A DNA stretch of 63,356 nt from Cryobacterium cryoconiti (GCF_004403065.1 NZ_SOHA01000009.1:1-63356), one strand, 5' to 3'. Counted from the stretch's first letter, positions 51,714 through 60,913 are shown. Notes: generated by a model from the letters alone, not told the origin. Made by a program: numbers and translations.

Positions 51714-54143
51714 TCAGGTTCCTTTCAGTGGGGGAGAGGCGGCCGTCCAGCCGTACGGGGTGTAGCGGTGCCAGGCGGCTGCGGGGTCGTTTCGTGCGGT
51801 GAGGGTGATCCAGTCATTGTCGAGCAGGTTGCGCAACACCTGGTTGCGGGAGACGATGCGCCCGATGCTGTCCAGGGGCGCCTGGATGATGACGGTCAGG
51901 CGCATCGGTTCGTGGAACAGTCGGTCGCCGAGGCCGACGGATTGCCAGGGCAGGCCGCGGCGCAGGTCTCCGGTGTGGCCGGCGAGGACTCCGATGGTGC
52001 CGATCGCGTTGTGAATGGTTTTGGTTCCGGCGCCGAGGCTGGCGGGGTTGAGGGCGGAGAAGTAGTACTGGTGGTTGATCCATTGGGCGACCACCAGGGG
52101 CGCGGTCATGATCGTTTCCAGAGCGGCACCCTCGAGGTCCAGCTCGGCCTGGTAGGAGTGCAGGAATACCCGCCGGTCCAGGTTGACACCGCGGGTCATC
52201 TGACGCGGTCCGATGATCATGGCCGCATTTCCGGCAAGCCCCAGCTCCGGATACACCTCCGCCCAGTCGTGGGCGCGTCCCTGGACCCGGCCGGGGGAGC
52301 GGGGGGATGCCCCGGGCAGGTCCCTGGCCCGTTCCCTGAGCAACAACCCGGCCGCTGTCCGTTGTGCCCGATCGAACGTTCCCGCCGCATCGACGTGGCT
52401 CTCGGGGATCAGGTGACGGTCCAGAAGCGTGACGGCGTCGGTGACGGTGTTGTGCTCCGCCGCGATGAAGAAACTGTCGGAGGGGATGACGATTCCGCGG
52501 GGCACCAGGAGGGCGCGCACGTCGGGGTCGTTGAAGATGGCGGCGGAGGCGCGGGCATTCGCCCCGCCGGGGTTTCCGCCGCAGGCGCCGCAATCCAGAG
52601 CCGACTGGTACAGGTTGTTCACCGACTCGGATCCGTGGCCGGCGAGCACGACCAGCGGGGCGAACTGTGTCACGCCCATCATCCGCACCGCGGTTTCAGC
52701 CATCGCGGCCCGCTCCTCCAGGGTGAACGAGTCGGTGATTGTCACGTTGCTCGGAAGCGTGGCCGTCGACGGGGTCAGGAACCGCTGGATTCGCGCCTGC
52801 AGGGTGGGGGTGAGGGTGCGCAGCACGCTGATGGCGCCGTACAGCCATCCGGTCACCTCCGCGAAGGCGAACGGTGTCCCGGTGCCGGAGTCGGCCTGGT
52901 GGGTCGACTGTCGGAGCGCATCCCGGCTGCGACCGCGCATCACGTGGTCTTTCGCCTTCGCCGAGTCGGTCGGGTGTTCGGTGAGGTGGTGGCGGGGCGT
53001 CAGGAGAGCCGGCAGCGAATTGACGGCCCCGCGGGCCAGGTAGCGGGAGAAGCGCACGGGGACCCCGAAGAATCCTGCGAACCCGAACGTCTCGGCTTCG
53101 GGGAGGTTCTCGAGGTGACGCCGGATGCCTTCGGACCGGGGATCGATGCACATCACCAGTTGCAGGTGGGGGCGAGGGGTGAAGGGATCGGTGTCCCTGA
53201 CGGAGTGCACCAGGGCGGCGCGGTAATGCAGCTCGTAGGCCTTCTGCCAGGTCAACGCGTGATCGGCCACCGGGTGGGTGGCCAGGACCCGGATCACGGC
53301 CGCGATTTCTTCCCGGTCGACGCGACTGCCGCCGATGGACCGGGCAACGTGCTCGGCCCGGTGGCGCAGGGTCGGCGGCGCCTCGTCGGCTACCGGCGGT
53401 GTGGGTGAGGAGGGAGAGAGGGACAGACCCAGAACGGCTCGAACGGTCAGCCTCACGGACAGGTACGAGAGCAGGTCGATGTCACCGATCTTCTCGGCCC
53501 GCCACTTGATCTGACCAACCCAGCCGGGCAGGTAGTGCAGCTCTGTTCGGAGCGTCTCCGTGACCGACTCGGCGGCGACCCCGAGCTTGACCAGGGCCCA
53601 CGCGAGTGCGGCGTCGGGCTCGGCGGGCAGCTCGGCCGCCGTCCGGCGGACCGTTCGGGGGAGTGACGGGTCCCGGCGGGCCAGGATTCGCCACGCCTGG
53701 TAAAAGCCGCGCTGGGTGTGGGGCATCGCCCAGAGGGGGTCCGGGTTCAGGTAGGACGACACCCAGGCGGCCAGGTACTCGTCCAGCCAGGGAGCCGATG
53801 GGGCGGTCGCGGCGGGGGAACTCCACGACGTGGATTTCATGTCCAGAACCGCCACGCCCACCGCGGACGCCGTCTTCCCGCCGAGGGTGAGGTGTCCGGC
53901 AAGCTCGGGGACACGCTCCGCCAGGGCTGCTTCGAGGTCGGCATCGACGATGCGGCCGCGCTCGACGTCTGCGAGGTAGGCGTCCCGAGACCGGGTGAGC
54001 ACCACGCCCGGGGTGGTGGCGGTTTCGAACGGGCGGGTTTCGTGGCTCGCGAGAGGGTTCACGGCGATGAAGGACTCCAGGGGCCAGTGCGGCACGATGT
54101 CGTGGGCCGCTGCAGCCACCTGGGCGCGAAGAATCAAATTCAT
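51714..54143 (-). CDS. dabA: DabA, inorganic carbon uptake subunit (DUF2309)
   Basis: An 809-residue protein of the DUF2309/UPF0753 family, the cytoplasmic beta-carbonic-anhydrase-like subunit that makes bicarbonate one-way. The zinc ligands fit the known pattern: Cys332-x-Asp334 (M-C-I-D-P-R-S-E) and His503 ... Cys518, 15 residues apart (G-H-G-S-E, D-C-G-A-C-G-G). The start overlaps the dabB stop (ATGA). With DabB it would concentrate inorganic carbon, for anaplerotic carboxylation in a heterotroph or at low CO2. No RuBisCO gene is in the window. Confidence 0.92.
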   Translation of the reverse strand: MNLILRAQVAAAAHDIVPHWPLESFIAVNPLASHETRPFETATTPGVVLTRSRDAYLADVERGRIVDADLEAALAERVPELAGHLTLGGKTASAVGVAVLDMKSTSWSSPAATAPSAPWLDEYLAAWVSSYLNPDPLWAMPHTQRGFYQAWRILARRDPSLPRTVRRTAAELPAEPDAALAWALVKLGVAAESVTETLRTELHYLPGWVGQIKWRAEKIGDIDLLSYLSVRLTVRAVLGLSLSPSSPTPPVADEAPPTLRHRAEHVARSIGGSRVDREEIAAVIRVLATHPVADHALTWQKAYELHYRAALVHSVRDTDPFTPRPHLQLVMCIDPRSEGIRRHLENLPEAETFGFAGFFGVPVRFSRYLARGAVNSLPALLTPRHHLTEHPTDSAKAKDHVMRGRSRDALRQSTHQADSGTGTPFAFAEVTGWLYGAISVLRTLTPTLQARIQRFLTPSTATLPSNVTITDSFTLEERAAMAETAVRMMGVTQFAPLVVLAGHGSESVNNLYQSALDCGACGGNPGGANARASAAIFNDPDVRALLVPRGIVIPSDSFFIAAEHNTVTDAVTLLDRHLIPESHVDAAGTFDRAQRTAAGLLLRERARDLPGASPRSPGRVQGRAHDWAEVYPELGLAGNAAMIIGPRQMTRGVNLDRRVFLHSYQAELDLEGAALETIMTAPLVVAQWINHQYYFSALNPASLGAGTKTIHNAIGTIGVLAGHTGDLRRGLPWQSVGLGDRLFHEPMRLTVIIQAPLDSIGRIVSRNQVLRNLLDNDWITLTARNDPAAAWHRYTPYGWTAASPPLKGT

Positions 54144-55681
54144 GAGGGGACTCCTGAGGTCGCGGACGAGCGGGGCAGCGCGGACAGGCGGGGCAGGGCG
54201 GGCGCCATCGTCCTCGCGTAAACGACGTCACGAAGGGTTTCGAACCGGTTCGGGTTGCGGGAGAGCAGTTGCACCAGGACGAGCCCGATGACCGGCACAA
54301 CCAGCAGCCAGGCGGGCGCGGCGACGGTGGTCGCGGGTTCCAGTGCCGCCGTGAACACATGCAGGAGAGCCACATACCCGAACGCCAGCACACCGATCGA
54401 AGCGGTTCCGGTGAGGAACGTTCGGAGGGTGAAGGTGGTGCGCAGCGCAGCGCCCAGGGCCACGGCTGCGGTCAGCGCGACGAACGCCAGCAGACCGGCA
54501 CTGGCCGCTGACACGGTCGGGGAGAACATCCATTTGGCTGCCGTCAGCGCTGCCAGCGCAACCAGCACCGACAGGCTCACGGCCACCGGGACAGCGAACG
54601 GTGAGCGGGTCGGACGGGGTGGGAGGTCCCGATCGACAGCGTGCTGGCGCACCCCCATGCCGGCCCCGAGGAAGAGGGTGGATTTGAACAGGGAGTGGGC
54701 GACGAGATGGAAAATCGCCGCCGCGTATGCTCCCAAGCCGCAGGCCAGGATCATGAATCCCATCTGCGCCATCGTCGAGTACACCAACCGGCCCTTCACG
54801 TCCGGCCGGACCAGACGAACCGCCGACGCGTAGACGAGCGTTGCGGCTCCGGCCAGGAACACCCCGATCATGACCGCCTGATGAGGAGCGATGGCCGGGG
54901 CGAACCGGATCAGCAGGATGGCGCCGGCGTTGACCACCCCGGCGTGCATCAGCGCAGAGACCGGTGTGGGCGCCGCCAGCGTGAACGGCAACCAGCCGTG
55001 GAACGGGATCTGGCTTGAGCGCGCCAACGCCGGCACCACGAGAAGCGCGGCGCAGGTCAGTGTCAGCGGCAGCGGCAGGGAGTCCGTTACCGAGCCGAGC
55101 CGAGCCCAGGGTACGTCTCCTCCGGCGGCGACCAGCAGGATGAGCACCGGAATCAGGAACACCGTGTCCGCGATTACAAACCGGATCCCGGTGCGTCGGA
55201 TCCCATCGCGCGCCTGGGCCAACGGCCGATAGGTGGCCAGAAGCAGCACGAGGGCCACCCCGGCACCGACCCAGGCCACCGCGAACAGGGCCACCGATCC
55301 TGCGCACACCATCAACACGGTGAACCCGGTGAGCAGATTGGCCGAGACGACGAACCAGACCTGGCGACGGTCGCCGCGCAGGTACCGAATCGCGAAGACC
55401 TGGATCAGCGCGCTGAGTCCGAGGACCAGCATCGACAAGATCAACGCCAGGGCGTCCAGCTGGACCGACGTGGACCCGAACACCACCCAGGTCGTCCGGT
55501 GCACTCCGGCAGCGGATGCGATGGCGACCGTGACGGTGCCGGCGAACCCGAAGCCGACCACTGTCGCCGCCAGCCGGGCCGCCGTGTCCCCGCTCATCCC
55601 CGACCGGGCGAAGATCGCGGCGCAGAACCCCGCGATCCACGGTGTCAGAGTCACACCACCAACAACAAGCCAGTCCAGCAT
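54140..55681 (-). CDS. dabB: DabB, NuoL-like membrane subunit
   Basis: About 513 residues with 13-14 helices, in the proton-antiporter (NuoL/MrpA/MrpD) family. Conserved marks include a helix-5-like A-V-A-W-V-G-A, S-Q-I-P-F-H-G-W-L-P with the usual Lys/His region, T-P-V-S-A-L-M-H-A-G-V-V-N-A-G, and K-S-T-L-F-L-G-A-G. It would couple ion gradient to DabA. ATG 55681 is preferred over GTG 55687 because GAGAGG sits 5 nt upstream. First gene of the DAB operon. Confidence 0.9.
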   Translation of the reverse strand: MLDWLVVGGVTLTPWIAGFCAAIFARSGMSGDTAARLAATVVGFGFAGTVTVAIASAAGVHRTTWVVFGSTSVQLDALALILSMLVLGLSALIQVFAIRYLRGDRRQVWFVVSANLLTGFTVLMVCAGSVALFAVAWVGAGVALVLLLATYRPLAQARDGIRRTGIRFVIADTVFLIPVLILLVAAGGDVPWARLGSVTDSLPLPLTLTCAALLVVPALARSSQIPFHGWLPFTLAAPTPVSALMHAGVVNAGAILLIRFAPAIAPHQAVMIGVFLAGAATLVYASAVRLVRPDVKGRLVYSTMAQMGFMILACGLGAYAAAIFHLVAHSLFKSTLFLGAGMGVRQHAVDRDLPPRPTRSPFAVPVAVSLSVLVALAALTAAKWMFSPTVSAASAGLLAFVALTAAVALGAALRTTFTLRTFLTGTASIGVLAFGYVALLHVFTAALEPATTVAAPAWLLVVPVIGLVLVQLLSRNPNRFETLRDVVYARTMAPALPRLSALPRSSATSGVPS

Positions 55682-55716
55682 TGACACCTCTCAAAACACG
55701 ACTTATAAAACAGGAA

Positions 55717-55733
55717 AAACATAGCACATGTTT
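55717..55733. promoter_or_regulatory. candidate operator between dabB and its divergent regulator
   Basis: AAACAT-AGCAC-ATGTTT, an inverted repeat with 6-bp arms, sits in a strikingly AT-rich patch (TTATAAAACAGG, TTTAATG) 36 nt upstream of dabB. It suits a winged-helix dimer. Confidence 0.5.
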
Positions 55734-55786
55734 AATGTCCTGAATCAAGTGTGCCGAGACGGCAGTCGGGTGGGAGATAATCGAGC

Positions 55787-56071
55787 ATGGCGACATGGAC
55801 GTTTCTCACCAACCACGCCCACGTGCTGTTGTGCGTGGCGGACAACCCGAACGTGCGGCTGCGCGACGTCGCCGTGCAGGTCGGCATCACCGAGCGAGCG
55901 GCGCAGCGAATCGTCACCGAGCTGGAGGAAGCCGGCTACCTGGACCGCGAGCGCGAAGGCCGCCGCAACACGTACCGGCTCAACACGGCGATGCCGCTTC
56001 GGCACCCTCTGGACCGCGATCATCGCATCGGGGAGCTGCTGGCCACGTTCGGCAATGTCCACGACGGCTAA
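55787..56071 (+). CDS. small winged-helix transcriptional regulator
   Basis: 94 residues, almost all a winged helix of the MarR/ArsR type: H-V-L-L-C-V-A-D-N-P, R-L-R-D-V-A-V-Q-V-G-I-T-E-R-A-A-Q-R-I-V and the wing E-R-E-G-R-R-N-T-Y-R-L. It has no metal-binding Cys pair. Divergent from dabB, it is the natural candidate to control the DAB operon. GATAAT at 55776-55781 lies 5 nt before the ATG, and GGGAG just upstream could also serve as ribosome site. Confidence 0.85.
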   Translation: MATWTFLTNHAHVLLCVADNPNVRLRDVAVQVGITERAAQRIVTELEEAGYLDREREGRRNTYRLNTAMPLRHPLDRDHRIGELLATFGNVHDG

Positions 56072-56094
56072 CAGACCCGCGCAGGGTTCGCGCA

Positions 56095-56117
56095 ATATCG
56101 ATATCCGTCGATATAAT
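56095..56117 (+). promoter_or_regulatory. ArsR-type operator overlapping the ars promoter
   Basis: ATATCGA-6-TCGATAT (56095-56101, 56108-56114) is a perfect inverted repeat overlapping a consensus -10 TATAAT (56112-56117), 63 nt before arsD. It fits repression by an ArsR/SmtB protein. None with As-binding Cys is encoded here. Confidence 0.7.
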
Positions 56118-56179
56118 GGGAACACCGTCATCACGGACAAGTCGTCCCCGCTGGATGCCGGCTGAGGAGATGGTCACCC

Positions 56180-56641
56180 ATGGCACACATCGAGATTTTC
56201 GAACCGGGACTCTGCTGCGGCACCGGCATCTGCGGAGTCGACGTCGACCAGGCGCTGGTCACCTTCTCCGCCGACCTGGACTTCACCCGCGCGAACGGCG
56301 GTGATGTCGCCCGGTTCAACCTGGCCCAGGAGCCGCTCGCCTTCGTGGAGAACGAGGTGGCCCGCCAGTTCCTGCACACCGTCGGCCAGGAAGGGCTGCC
56401 CGTCACGCTCGTCGGCGGCGCCACCGTGCTCACCGGCCGCTACCCCTCCCGGGCCGAGCTCGCGAACTGGACCGGCGGAGCGGCCGAATCCGGGGCAGCA
56501 TCCGACACCGACGAGACCAGCCACCTCGCGGCCGTGCAGCCCGAGGGATCGGCGCGGCTCCTGGCCATGGCCGCTCCCGCACCGGGTAAGGACGCCGAGG
56601 ACGCCGACGCGGGCTGCTGCGGCACCGGCGGCTGCTGCTAG
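56180..56641 (+). CDS. arsD: ArsD arsenite metallochaperone
   Basis: 153 residues with the ArsD opening E-I-F-E-P-G-L-C-C-G-T-G-I-C-G; the Cys12-Cys13...Cys18 trio binds As(III) for delivery to ArsA. A variable tail ends in G-C-C-G-T-G-G-C-C, a second vicinal-Cys set as in the R773 protein. ATG 56180 follows GAGGAG. It lies 9 nt before arsA, with which it forms an operon. Confidence 0.93.
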   Translation: MAHIEIFEPGLCCGTGICGVDVDQALVTFSADLDFTRANGGDVARFNLAQEPLAFVENEVARQFLHTVGQEGLPVTLVGGATVLTGRYPSRAELANWTGGAAESGAASDTDETSHLAAVQPEGSARLLAMAAPAPGKDAEDADAGCCGTGGCC

Positions 56642-56650
56642 GGGCCGATC

Positions 56651-58465
56651 ATGACGACCCTGCACTTCCTGCACGACGCCCCGCGCTTCCTCTTCTTCAC
56701 CGGCAAGGGCGGGGTCGGCAAGACCTCCATCGCGTGCGCGAGCGCGGTGCGTCTGGCCGAGGGCGGGGCATCCGTTCTGCTGGTCAGCACCGATCCGGCC
56801 TCCAATGTGGGTCAGGTCTTCGGAGTGACCATCGGCAACACGGTCACCCCGATCGCGGCGGTGCCCGGGCTGTCGGCGCTCGAGATCGACCCCGAACAGG
56901 CGGCCGAGCAGTACCGCGAACGCATCGTCGGCCCGGTCCGCGGCCTGCTGCCGCCCGCCGAGGTGGCCTCCATCGAGGAGCAGCTCTCGGGAGCCTGCAC
57001 CACGGAGATCGCCTCCTTCAACGAATTCACCGACCTGCTGACGGATGCCGCGTGGACCGCCGCGTACGACCACATCCTCTTCGACACGGCCCCCACGGGG
57101 CACACCATCCGCCTGCTGCAGCTGCCCGGGTCGTGGACCGACTTCCTGACCGAGGGAACGGGCGACGCGTCCTGCCTCGGGCCGCTCTCCGGCCTCGAGA
57201 AGCAGCGCGCCGTCTACGCCGACGCCGTGGCGGCGCTCTCCGACCCTGCGCGAACGCGGCTGGTGCTCGTGGCCCGCGCCCAGGGTTCCACCCTGAGGGA
57301 AGCCGCCCGCACCCAGGCCGAACTGGCGGCCATCGGCATGGAACGGCAGTATCTGGTGGTCAACGGCATCCTGCCGGCCGGACCGGACGCGGATGCGGGC
57401 ACGCCTGCCGAGGCCGCAGCCGACCCGCTCTTCGCGGCCATCCGGGCACGCGAGCAGCAGGCGCTCGCCGAGCTGCCCGCGGGGCTGCAGAACGCCCCCA
57501 CCGACTACGTGGAGCTGAAGAGTTCCAACATGGTGGGCCTGGCGGCTCTTCGCAGCCTGCTCGAGCCCGAGATCGCGCAGGCGCCGGTCGCTGCCACCGT
57601 CGACACGGCTGTTCCGGGTGCCCCGCTCTCGGTCCTGGTCGACGAGATCGAGGCCGGCGGTCACGGCCTGGTGATGCTGATGGGCAAGGGCGGCGTGGGC
57701 AAGACCACGCTCGCGGCGGCGATCGCCGTGGGTCTCGCCGACCGCGGGCTGCCCGTGCACCTCACCACGACCGACCCGGCCGCGCACCTCGACGACACCC
57801 TGGTCGGCGCAGTGCCGAACCTGACCGTGTCCCGGATCGACCCGGCCGTGGAGATCGCGAACTACACCGAGCGGGTCATGCGCACCAAAGGTGCGCACCT
57901 CGACGAGCAGGGCCAGGCCATGCTCCGCGAGGACCTGCGCTCCCCGTGCACCGAGGAGATCGCTGTATTCCAGGCGTTCTCCCGCGTGAGCCGGGAGGCG
58001 AAGAACACCTTCGTCGTGATGGACACCGCGCCCACGGGCCACACCCTGCTGCTGCTGGATGCGACCGGGTCGTACCACCGTGAGGTCACCCGGCAACTGG
58101 GTGACGGCATCCGTCTGACCACGCCGATGATGCGGCTGCAGGACCCGGAGCAGACCAAGGTGATCCTGGTCACCCTCGCCGAGACCACGCCCGTGCTCGA
58201 GGCCGCGGAACTGCAGGCCGACCTGGAACGGGCCGGCATCACGCCGTGGGCGTGGATCGTGAACAACTCGATCGCCGCGGCGGCGCCGACCAGTCCGTTG
58301 CTGCTCGCGCGGGCCCGGAACGAGCTCCCCGAGCTCGAGCATGTGCACGAGAAGCGTGCCCCGCGGCTCGCGGTGGTGCCCCTGCTGGCGCAGGAGCCGG
58401 TCGGCATTCCCGCCCTGCTCGCCCTGGCGTCGGGGAGGCAGCCCGCGCCGGCATCCGTTCGCTAG
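56651..58465 (+). CDS. arsA: ArsA arsenical pump-driving ATPase
   Basis: 604 residues as two homologous halves: P-loop G-K-G-G-V-G-K-T at 18-25 and again near 345-352, each with D-T-A-P-T-G-H-T. Metal Cys candidates occur in S-G-A-C-T-T-E-I, D-A-S-C-L-G and S-P-C-T-E-E-I, equivalent to the three cysteines of enterobacterial ArsA. It accepts As(III) from ArsD and normally energises ArsB. No arsB or acr3 gene follows; the next gene is convergent. The pump must be encoded elsewhere or be missing. Confidence 0.95.
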   Translation: MTTLHFLHDAPRFLFFTGKGGVGKTSIACASAVRLAEGGASVLLVSTDPASNVGQVFGVTIGNTVTPIAAVPGLSALEIDPEQAAEQYRERIVGPVRGLLPPAEVASIEEQLSGACTTEIASFNEFTDLLTDAAWTAAYDHILFDTAPTGHTIRLLQLPGSWTDFLTEGTGDASCLGPLSGLEKQRAVYADAVAALSDPARTRLVLVARAQGSTLREAARTQAELAAIGMERQYLVVNGILPAGPDADAGTPAEAAADPLFAAIRAREQQALAELPAGLQNAPTDYVELKSSNMVGLAALRSLLEPEIAQAPVAATVDTAVPGAPLSVLVDEIEAGGHGLVMLMGKGGVGKTTLAAAIAVGLADRGLPVHLTTTDPAAHLDDTLVGAVPNLTVSRIDPAVEIANYTERVMRTKGAHLDEQGQAMLREDLRSPCTEEIAVFQAFSRVSREAKNTFVVMDTAPTGHTLLLLDATGSYHREVTRQLGDGIRLTTPMMRLQDPEQTKVILVTLAETTPVLEAAELQADLERAGITPWAWIVNNSIAAAAPTSPLLLARARNELPELEHVHEKRAPRLAVVPLLAQEPVGIPALLALASGRQPAPASVR

Positions 58466-58482
58466 CCGCCCGCCCGTCGGCC

Positions 58483-58572
58483 CCGAACGAATTCGACGGA
58501 GATTCTGGCCGGATCGCCCCTAATCGCGGGGAAAGAGCGCTTTCACGGCAAAATCTCCGTCGAATCGGCTCG
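58483..58572. repeat. 91-bp-type element with inverted ends, family B copy 2
   Basis: Left end 58483-58504 is a perfect match to the family consensus (CGAACGAATTCGACGGAGAT). The right end begins at 58552 and has drifted after CGTCGAAT. The 47-nt middle aligns best with the reverse complement of the middle at 17193-17239. It lies between the convergent arsA and MFS genes. Confidence 0.88.
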
Positions 58573-58610
58573 ACACCGGGTGCGGCGCTCCGCCTGCGAT
58601 GAGCACGTCG

Positions 58611-59870
58611 CTAGCGCACGATCGGCCGGGCCGTGGCACCGCGCACGATCGACCAGACGACGATGACGACCGCCAGCGCCATGGTGACCAGGCCGAGCCC
58701 GGAATAGCCGATCGCGCTCAGGATCAGGCCGGCCAGGGCTCCGCCGAGGGCGCCCGCTCCGTTCATCGCCAGGTCGGAGAAGCCCTGCAGGGCGGCCCGG
58801 TCGTGCACGTCCACGGCCTCGGCGATCAGTGCCGAACCGGCGACGACGGATGCCGACCAGCCCAGTCCGAGCAGGATCAGCCCCACGGTCATGGCGGTCT
58901 GTGACTCGCCGGCCAGCCAGAAGATCGTCAGCGAGGCCAGCAGCAGGGCCTGGCCGAGGAGGATGACGGGCATCCGCCCGAGGCGGTCGGCCAGCCAGCC
59001 GAACACGGGCGACAGCGCGTACATGCCGGCCACGTGAAGGCTGATGGTCAGTCCCACCAGCGTCAGCGTGGCACCGTGGTCGCGCAGGTGCACCGGGGCC
59101 ATCGACATCAGGGCGACCATGGTGGCGTGGCTGAGGGCGATCACGGCCACCGAGTAGCGGGCCTGCGGGTTGGTGCGTACGAGGGCCAGGCCGCCACGCC
59201 GCGTTCCGTGGGCGGGGTCGACCTCGCGGGCGGCGAGGGCGGTGAGCAGCGGGTCGGGGCGGAGGCCGACGGTGTAGACCACGGCCGCGCCAACAGTGGC
59301 GATCAGGGAGAAGGCGAAAGCCCCGGTCAGCGGCGGCAGGCCGAGTGCCTTCCCCACGACCTCGCCGGGGCCGAACAGGTTCGGGCCGAGCACGGCGCCG
59401 ATGGTCGTCGACCAGACCACGATGGACAGGTCCCGTGCCCGGTATGTGGTGCTCGCGAGGTCGGTGGCGGCGAAGCGGGCCTGCAGGTTCGTGGCCGAGC
59501 CGGCGCCGAGCAGCATCAGGGCGAGCAGGAGCAGAGGGAAGACGTCGATCGCCACGGAGGTGATGGCGAGAACAGCGCCGGAGCCGGCGATCAGCGAGCC
59601 GGTCGCGAGTGAGCGGCTGCGCCCGCGGCGCTGGGCCAAGCGGGCCAGCGGCACCGCCACGAGGGCGGCGCCGAGGGTGCTCATGGTGGCGGCCATGCCC
59701 GACCAGGCACTCGAGCCGGAGAGTTGCGCGGCCAGCAGGGCGCCGAGGGAGAGCGTGGCGCCCATCCCGATCCCGCCGAGGACCTGGCCGGCGATGAGCA
59801 CCCGCACCACCGCACGCTGCAGCGGCGTATGGTCGACGGGCGCGAATCCGGAGCCGACGCCCGGCGTCAC
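58611..59870 (-). CDS. MFS transporter
   Basis: 419 residues with 12 helices in two halves; cytoplasmic loop L-A-R-L-A-Q-R-R-G-R after helix 2 and G-W-L-A-D-R-L-G-R-M-P after helix 8 are the MFS loop motifs. It looks like a drug-type exporter; the substrate is not predictable. GTG 59870 is the likely start. It is convergent with arsA, so it is not obviously part of the ars operon. Confidence 0.87.
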   Translation of the reverse strand: MTPGVGSGFAPVDHTPLQRAVVRVLIAGQVLGGIGMGATLSLGALLAAQLSGSSAWSGMAATMSTLGAALVAVPLARLAQRRGRSRSLATGSLIAGSGAVLAITSVAIDVFPLLLLALMLLGAGSATNLQARFAATDLASTTYRARDLSIVVWSTTIGAVLGPNLFGPGEVVGKALGLPPLTGAFAFSLIATVGAAVVYTVGLRPDPLLTALAAREVDPAHGTRRGGLALVRTNPQARYSVAVIALSHATMVALMSMAPVHLRDHGATLTLVGLTISLHVAGMYALSPVFGWLADRLGRMPVILLGQALLLASLTIFWLAGESQTAMTVGLILLGLGWSASVVAGSALIAEAVDVHDRAALQGFSDLAMNGAGALGGALAGLILSAIGYSGLGLVTMALAVVIVVWSIVRGATARPIVR

Positions 59871-59890
59871 GGGTGCCGGCGCCTCCGGGG

Positions 59891-60115
59891 TCAGGATGTG
59901 AAGGTCTTACGGAACTCGGAGCCTCGGAGGGGCTTGCCCGCGAGGGGGGCGAGGAGGCAGAAGTCGAAGGCGCCGGCGGCGATGAACACGGCGCCGAGGG
60001 CGGCCAGCAGCAGCCACCAGCCGCCGAGGACAACGGCCAGGATAACCAGGATGACCCCGGCGATGATGCGGACCCAGCGGCCGGCGGTCGAACCGAGGAA
60101 CTGAATGAGAGCCAT
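59891..60115 (-). CDS. DUF2892-like small membrane protein under a copper-type operator
   Basis: 74 residues, two helices (I-I-A-G-V-I-L-V-I-L-A-V-V-L-G and L-L-A-A-L-G-A-V-F-I-A-A-G) with the DUF2892 start G-S-T-A-G-R-W-V-R and a C-terminal F-D-F-C-L-L-A-P-L. ATG 60115 has AAGGAG. A TACCCCC/GGGGGTA palindrome 32 nt upstream suggests copper-responsive expression. DUF2892 proteins often accompany rhodanese or metal-stress genes. Confidence 0.82.
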   Translation of the reverse strand: MALIQFLGSTAGRWVRIIAGVILVILAVVLGGWWLLLAALGAVFIAAGAFDFCLLAPLAGKPLRGSEFRKTFTS

Positions 60116-60146
60116 CAGATACTCCTTCTCGTGAATGAAGCCATTA

Positions 60147-60160
60147 TACCCCCGGGGGTA
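60147..60160. promoter_or_regulatory. CsoR-like operator
   Basis: TACCCCC-GGGGGTA is a perfect 14-bp palindrome, matching the core of the sites at 30094 and 41512. It lies upstream of the - strand DUF2892 gene. Confidence 0.7.
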
Positions 60161-60186
60161 CGAGTCGGAAAGTGTGTGCGCCGGGC

Positions 60187-60837
60187 TCAGGCCTCGGCGA
60201 CGAGCAGGGTGTCGAGGGCGAAGGCGGCGCCGCCGTCGCCGGGGGCCTCCGGGTCGGTGGCCAGGTCGCGGCGGATGGTCTCGCACCGCATGACGCGCAC
60301 GGCGCCGACGCTCGCGGGGTCGATGCAGGAGCGCAGCAGCTCCGGCGTGTAGAGGATGTCCCGGTTCGTCGGTCCCGGAGCCCCGGTCCCGAGGTTGGCC
60401 CGGTCGTGTCCGAGCACGACCAGGTGCCCGCCGGGGGAGAGCCGGGCCGCGGCGCGCTCCACGACGCCCCGCAGCGCGGGCTCCGGCAGGTGCAGGTACA
60501 TCACCGTGATCAGGTCGAACGTCTCGCCCGCGGGGTCCCAGGTCGTGGCGTCGCCGACCTGCCAGTCCACCGCCACGCCTGCCGCCGCGGCGTGCTCACG
60601 GGCCTGGCCGATGGCCTCGGCGGAGAAGTCGACCGCGGTGACGGCCCAGCCGCGGCCGGCCAGCCAGATCGCGTTGCGGCCGTCGCCGGTGGCCAGATCC
60701 AGAGCGCGCCCTGGAGTGAACGGGCTCACGGTGTCCTGCACGATCTGTGCCGGCAGGGCCGACCAGAGGCGTCCGGCCTGACCGGCCTGCGCCTCACGGG
60801 CGAGGCGGTAGCGGGTGTCCCATTCGGTGGCGTCCAT
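60187..60837 (-). CDS. class I SAM-dependent methyltransferase
   Basis: 216 residues: motif I A-L-D-L-A-T-G-D-G-R-N-A-I-W-L-A near 45, acidic loop V-T-A-V-D-F-S, motif IV region F-D-L-I-T-V-M-Y-L-H, and L-S-P-G-G-H-L-V-V. The layout resembles the TehB/thiopurine methyltransferase group, many of which detoxify tellurite, selenite or thiols. The substrate is not certain. ATG 60837 gives M-D-A-T-E-W-D-T-R-Y, typical for the group. Confidence 0.88.
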   Translation of the reverse strand: MDATEWDTRYRLAREAQAGQAGRLWSALPAQIVQDTVSPFTPGRALDLATGDGRNAIWLAGRGWAVTAVDFSAEAIGQAREHAAAAGVAVDWQVGDATTWDPAGETFDLITVMYLHLPEPALRGVVERAAARLSPGGHLVVLGHDRANLGTGAPGPTNRDILYTPELLRSCIDPASVGAVRVMRCETIRRDLATDPEAPGDGGAAFALDTLLVAEA

Positions 60838-60913
60838 GGCGTGTCCTCTCGTCGGGCATCCGTCGCCGGGAACGGATGCTGCGCGAAGGCCAGTTTGGCA
60901 CGGAAGCGGCGGC

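Noticed and set aside
58611..59870. MFS gene as the missing arsenite pump
   Set aside because: It is convergent to arsA, has ordinary MFS loop motifs and no resemblance to ArsB or Acr3.
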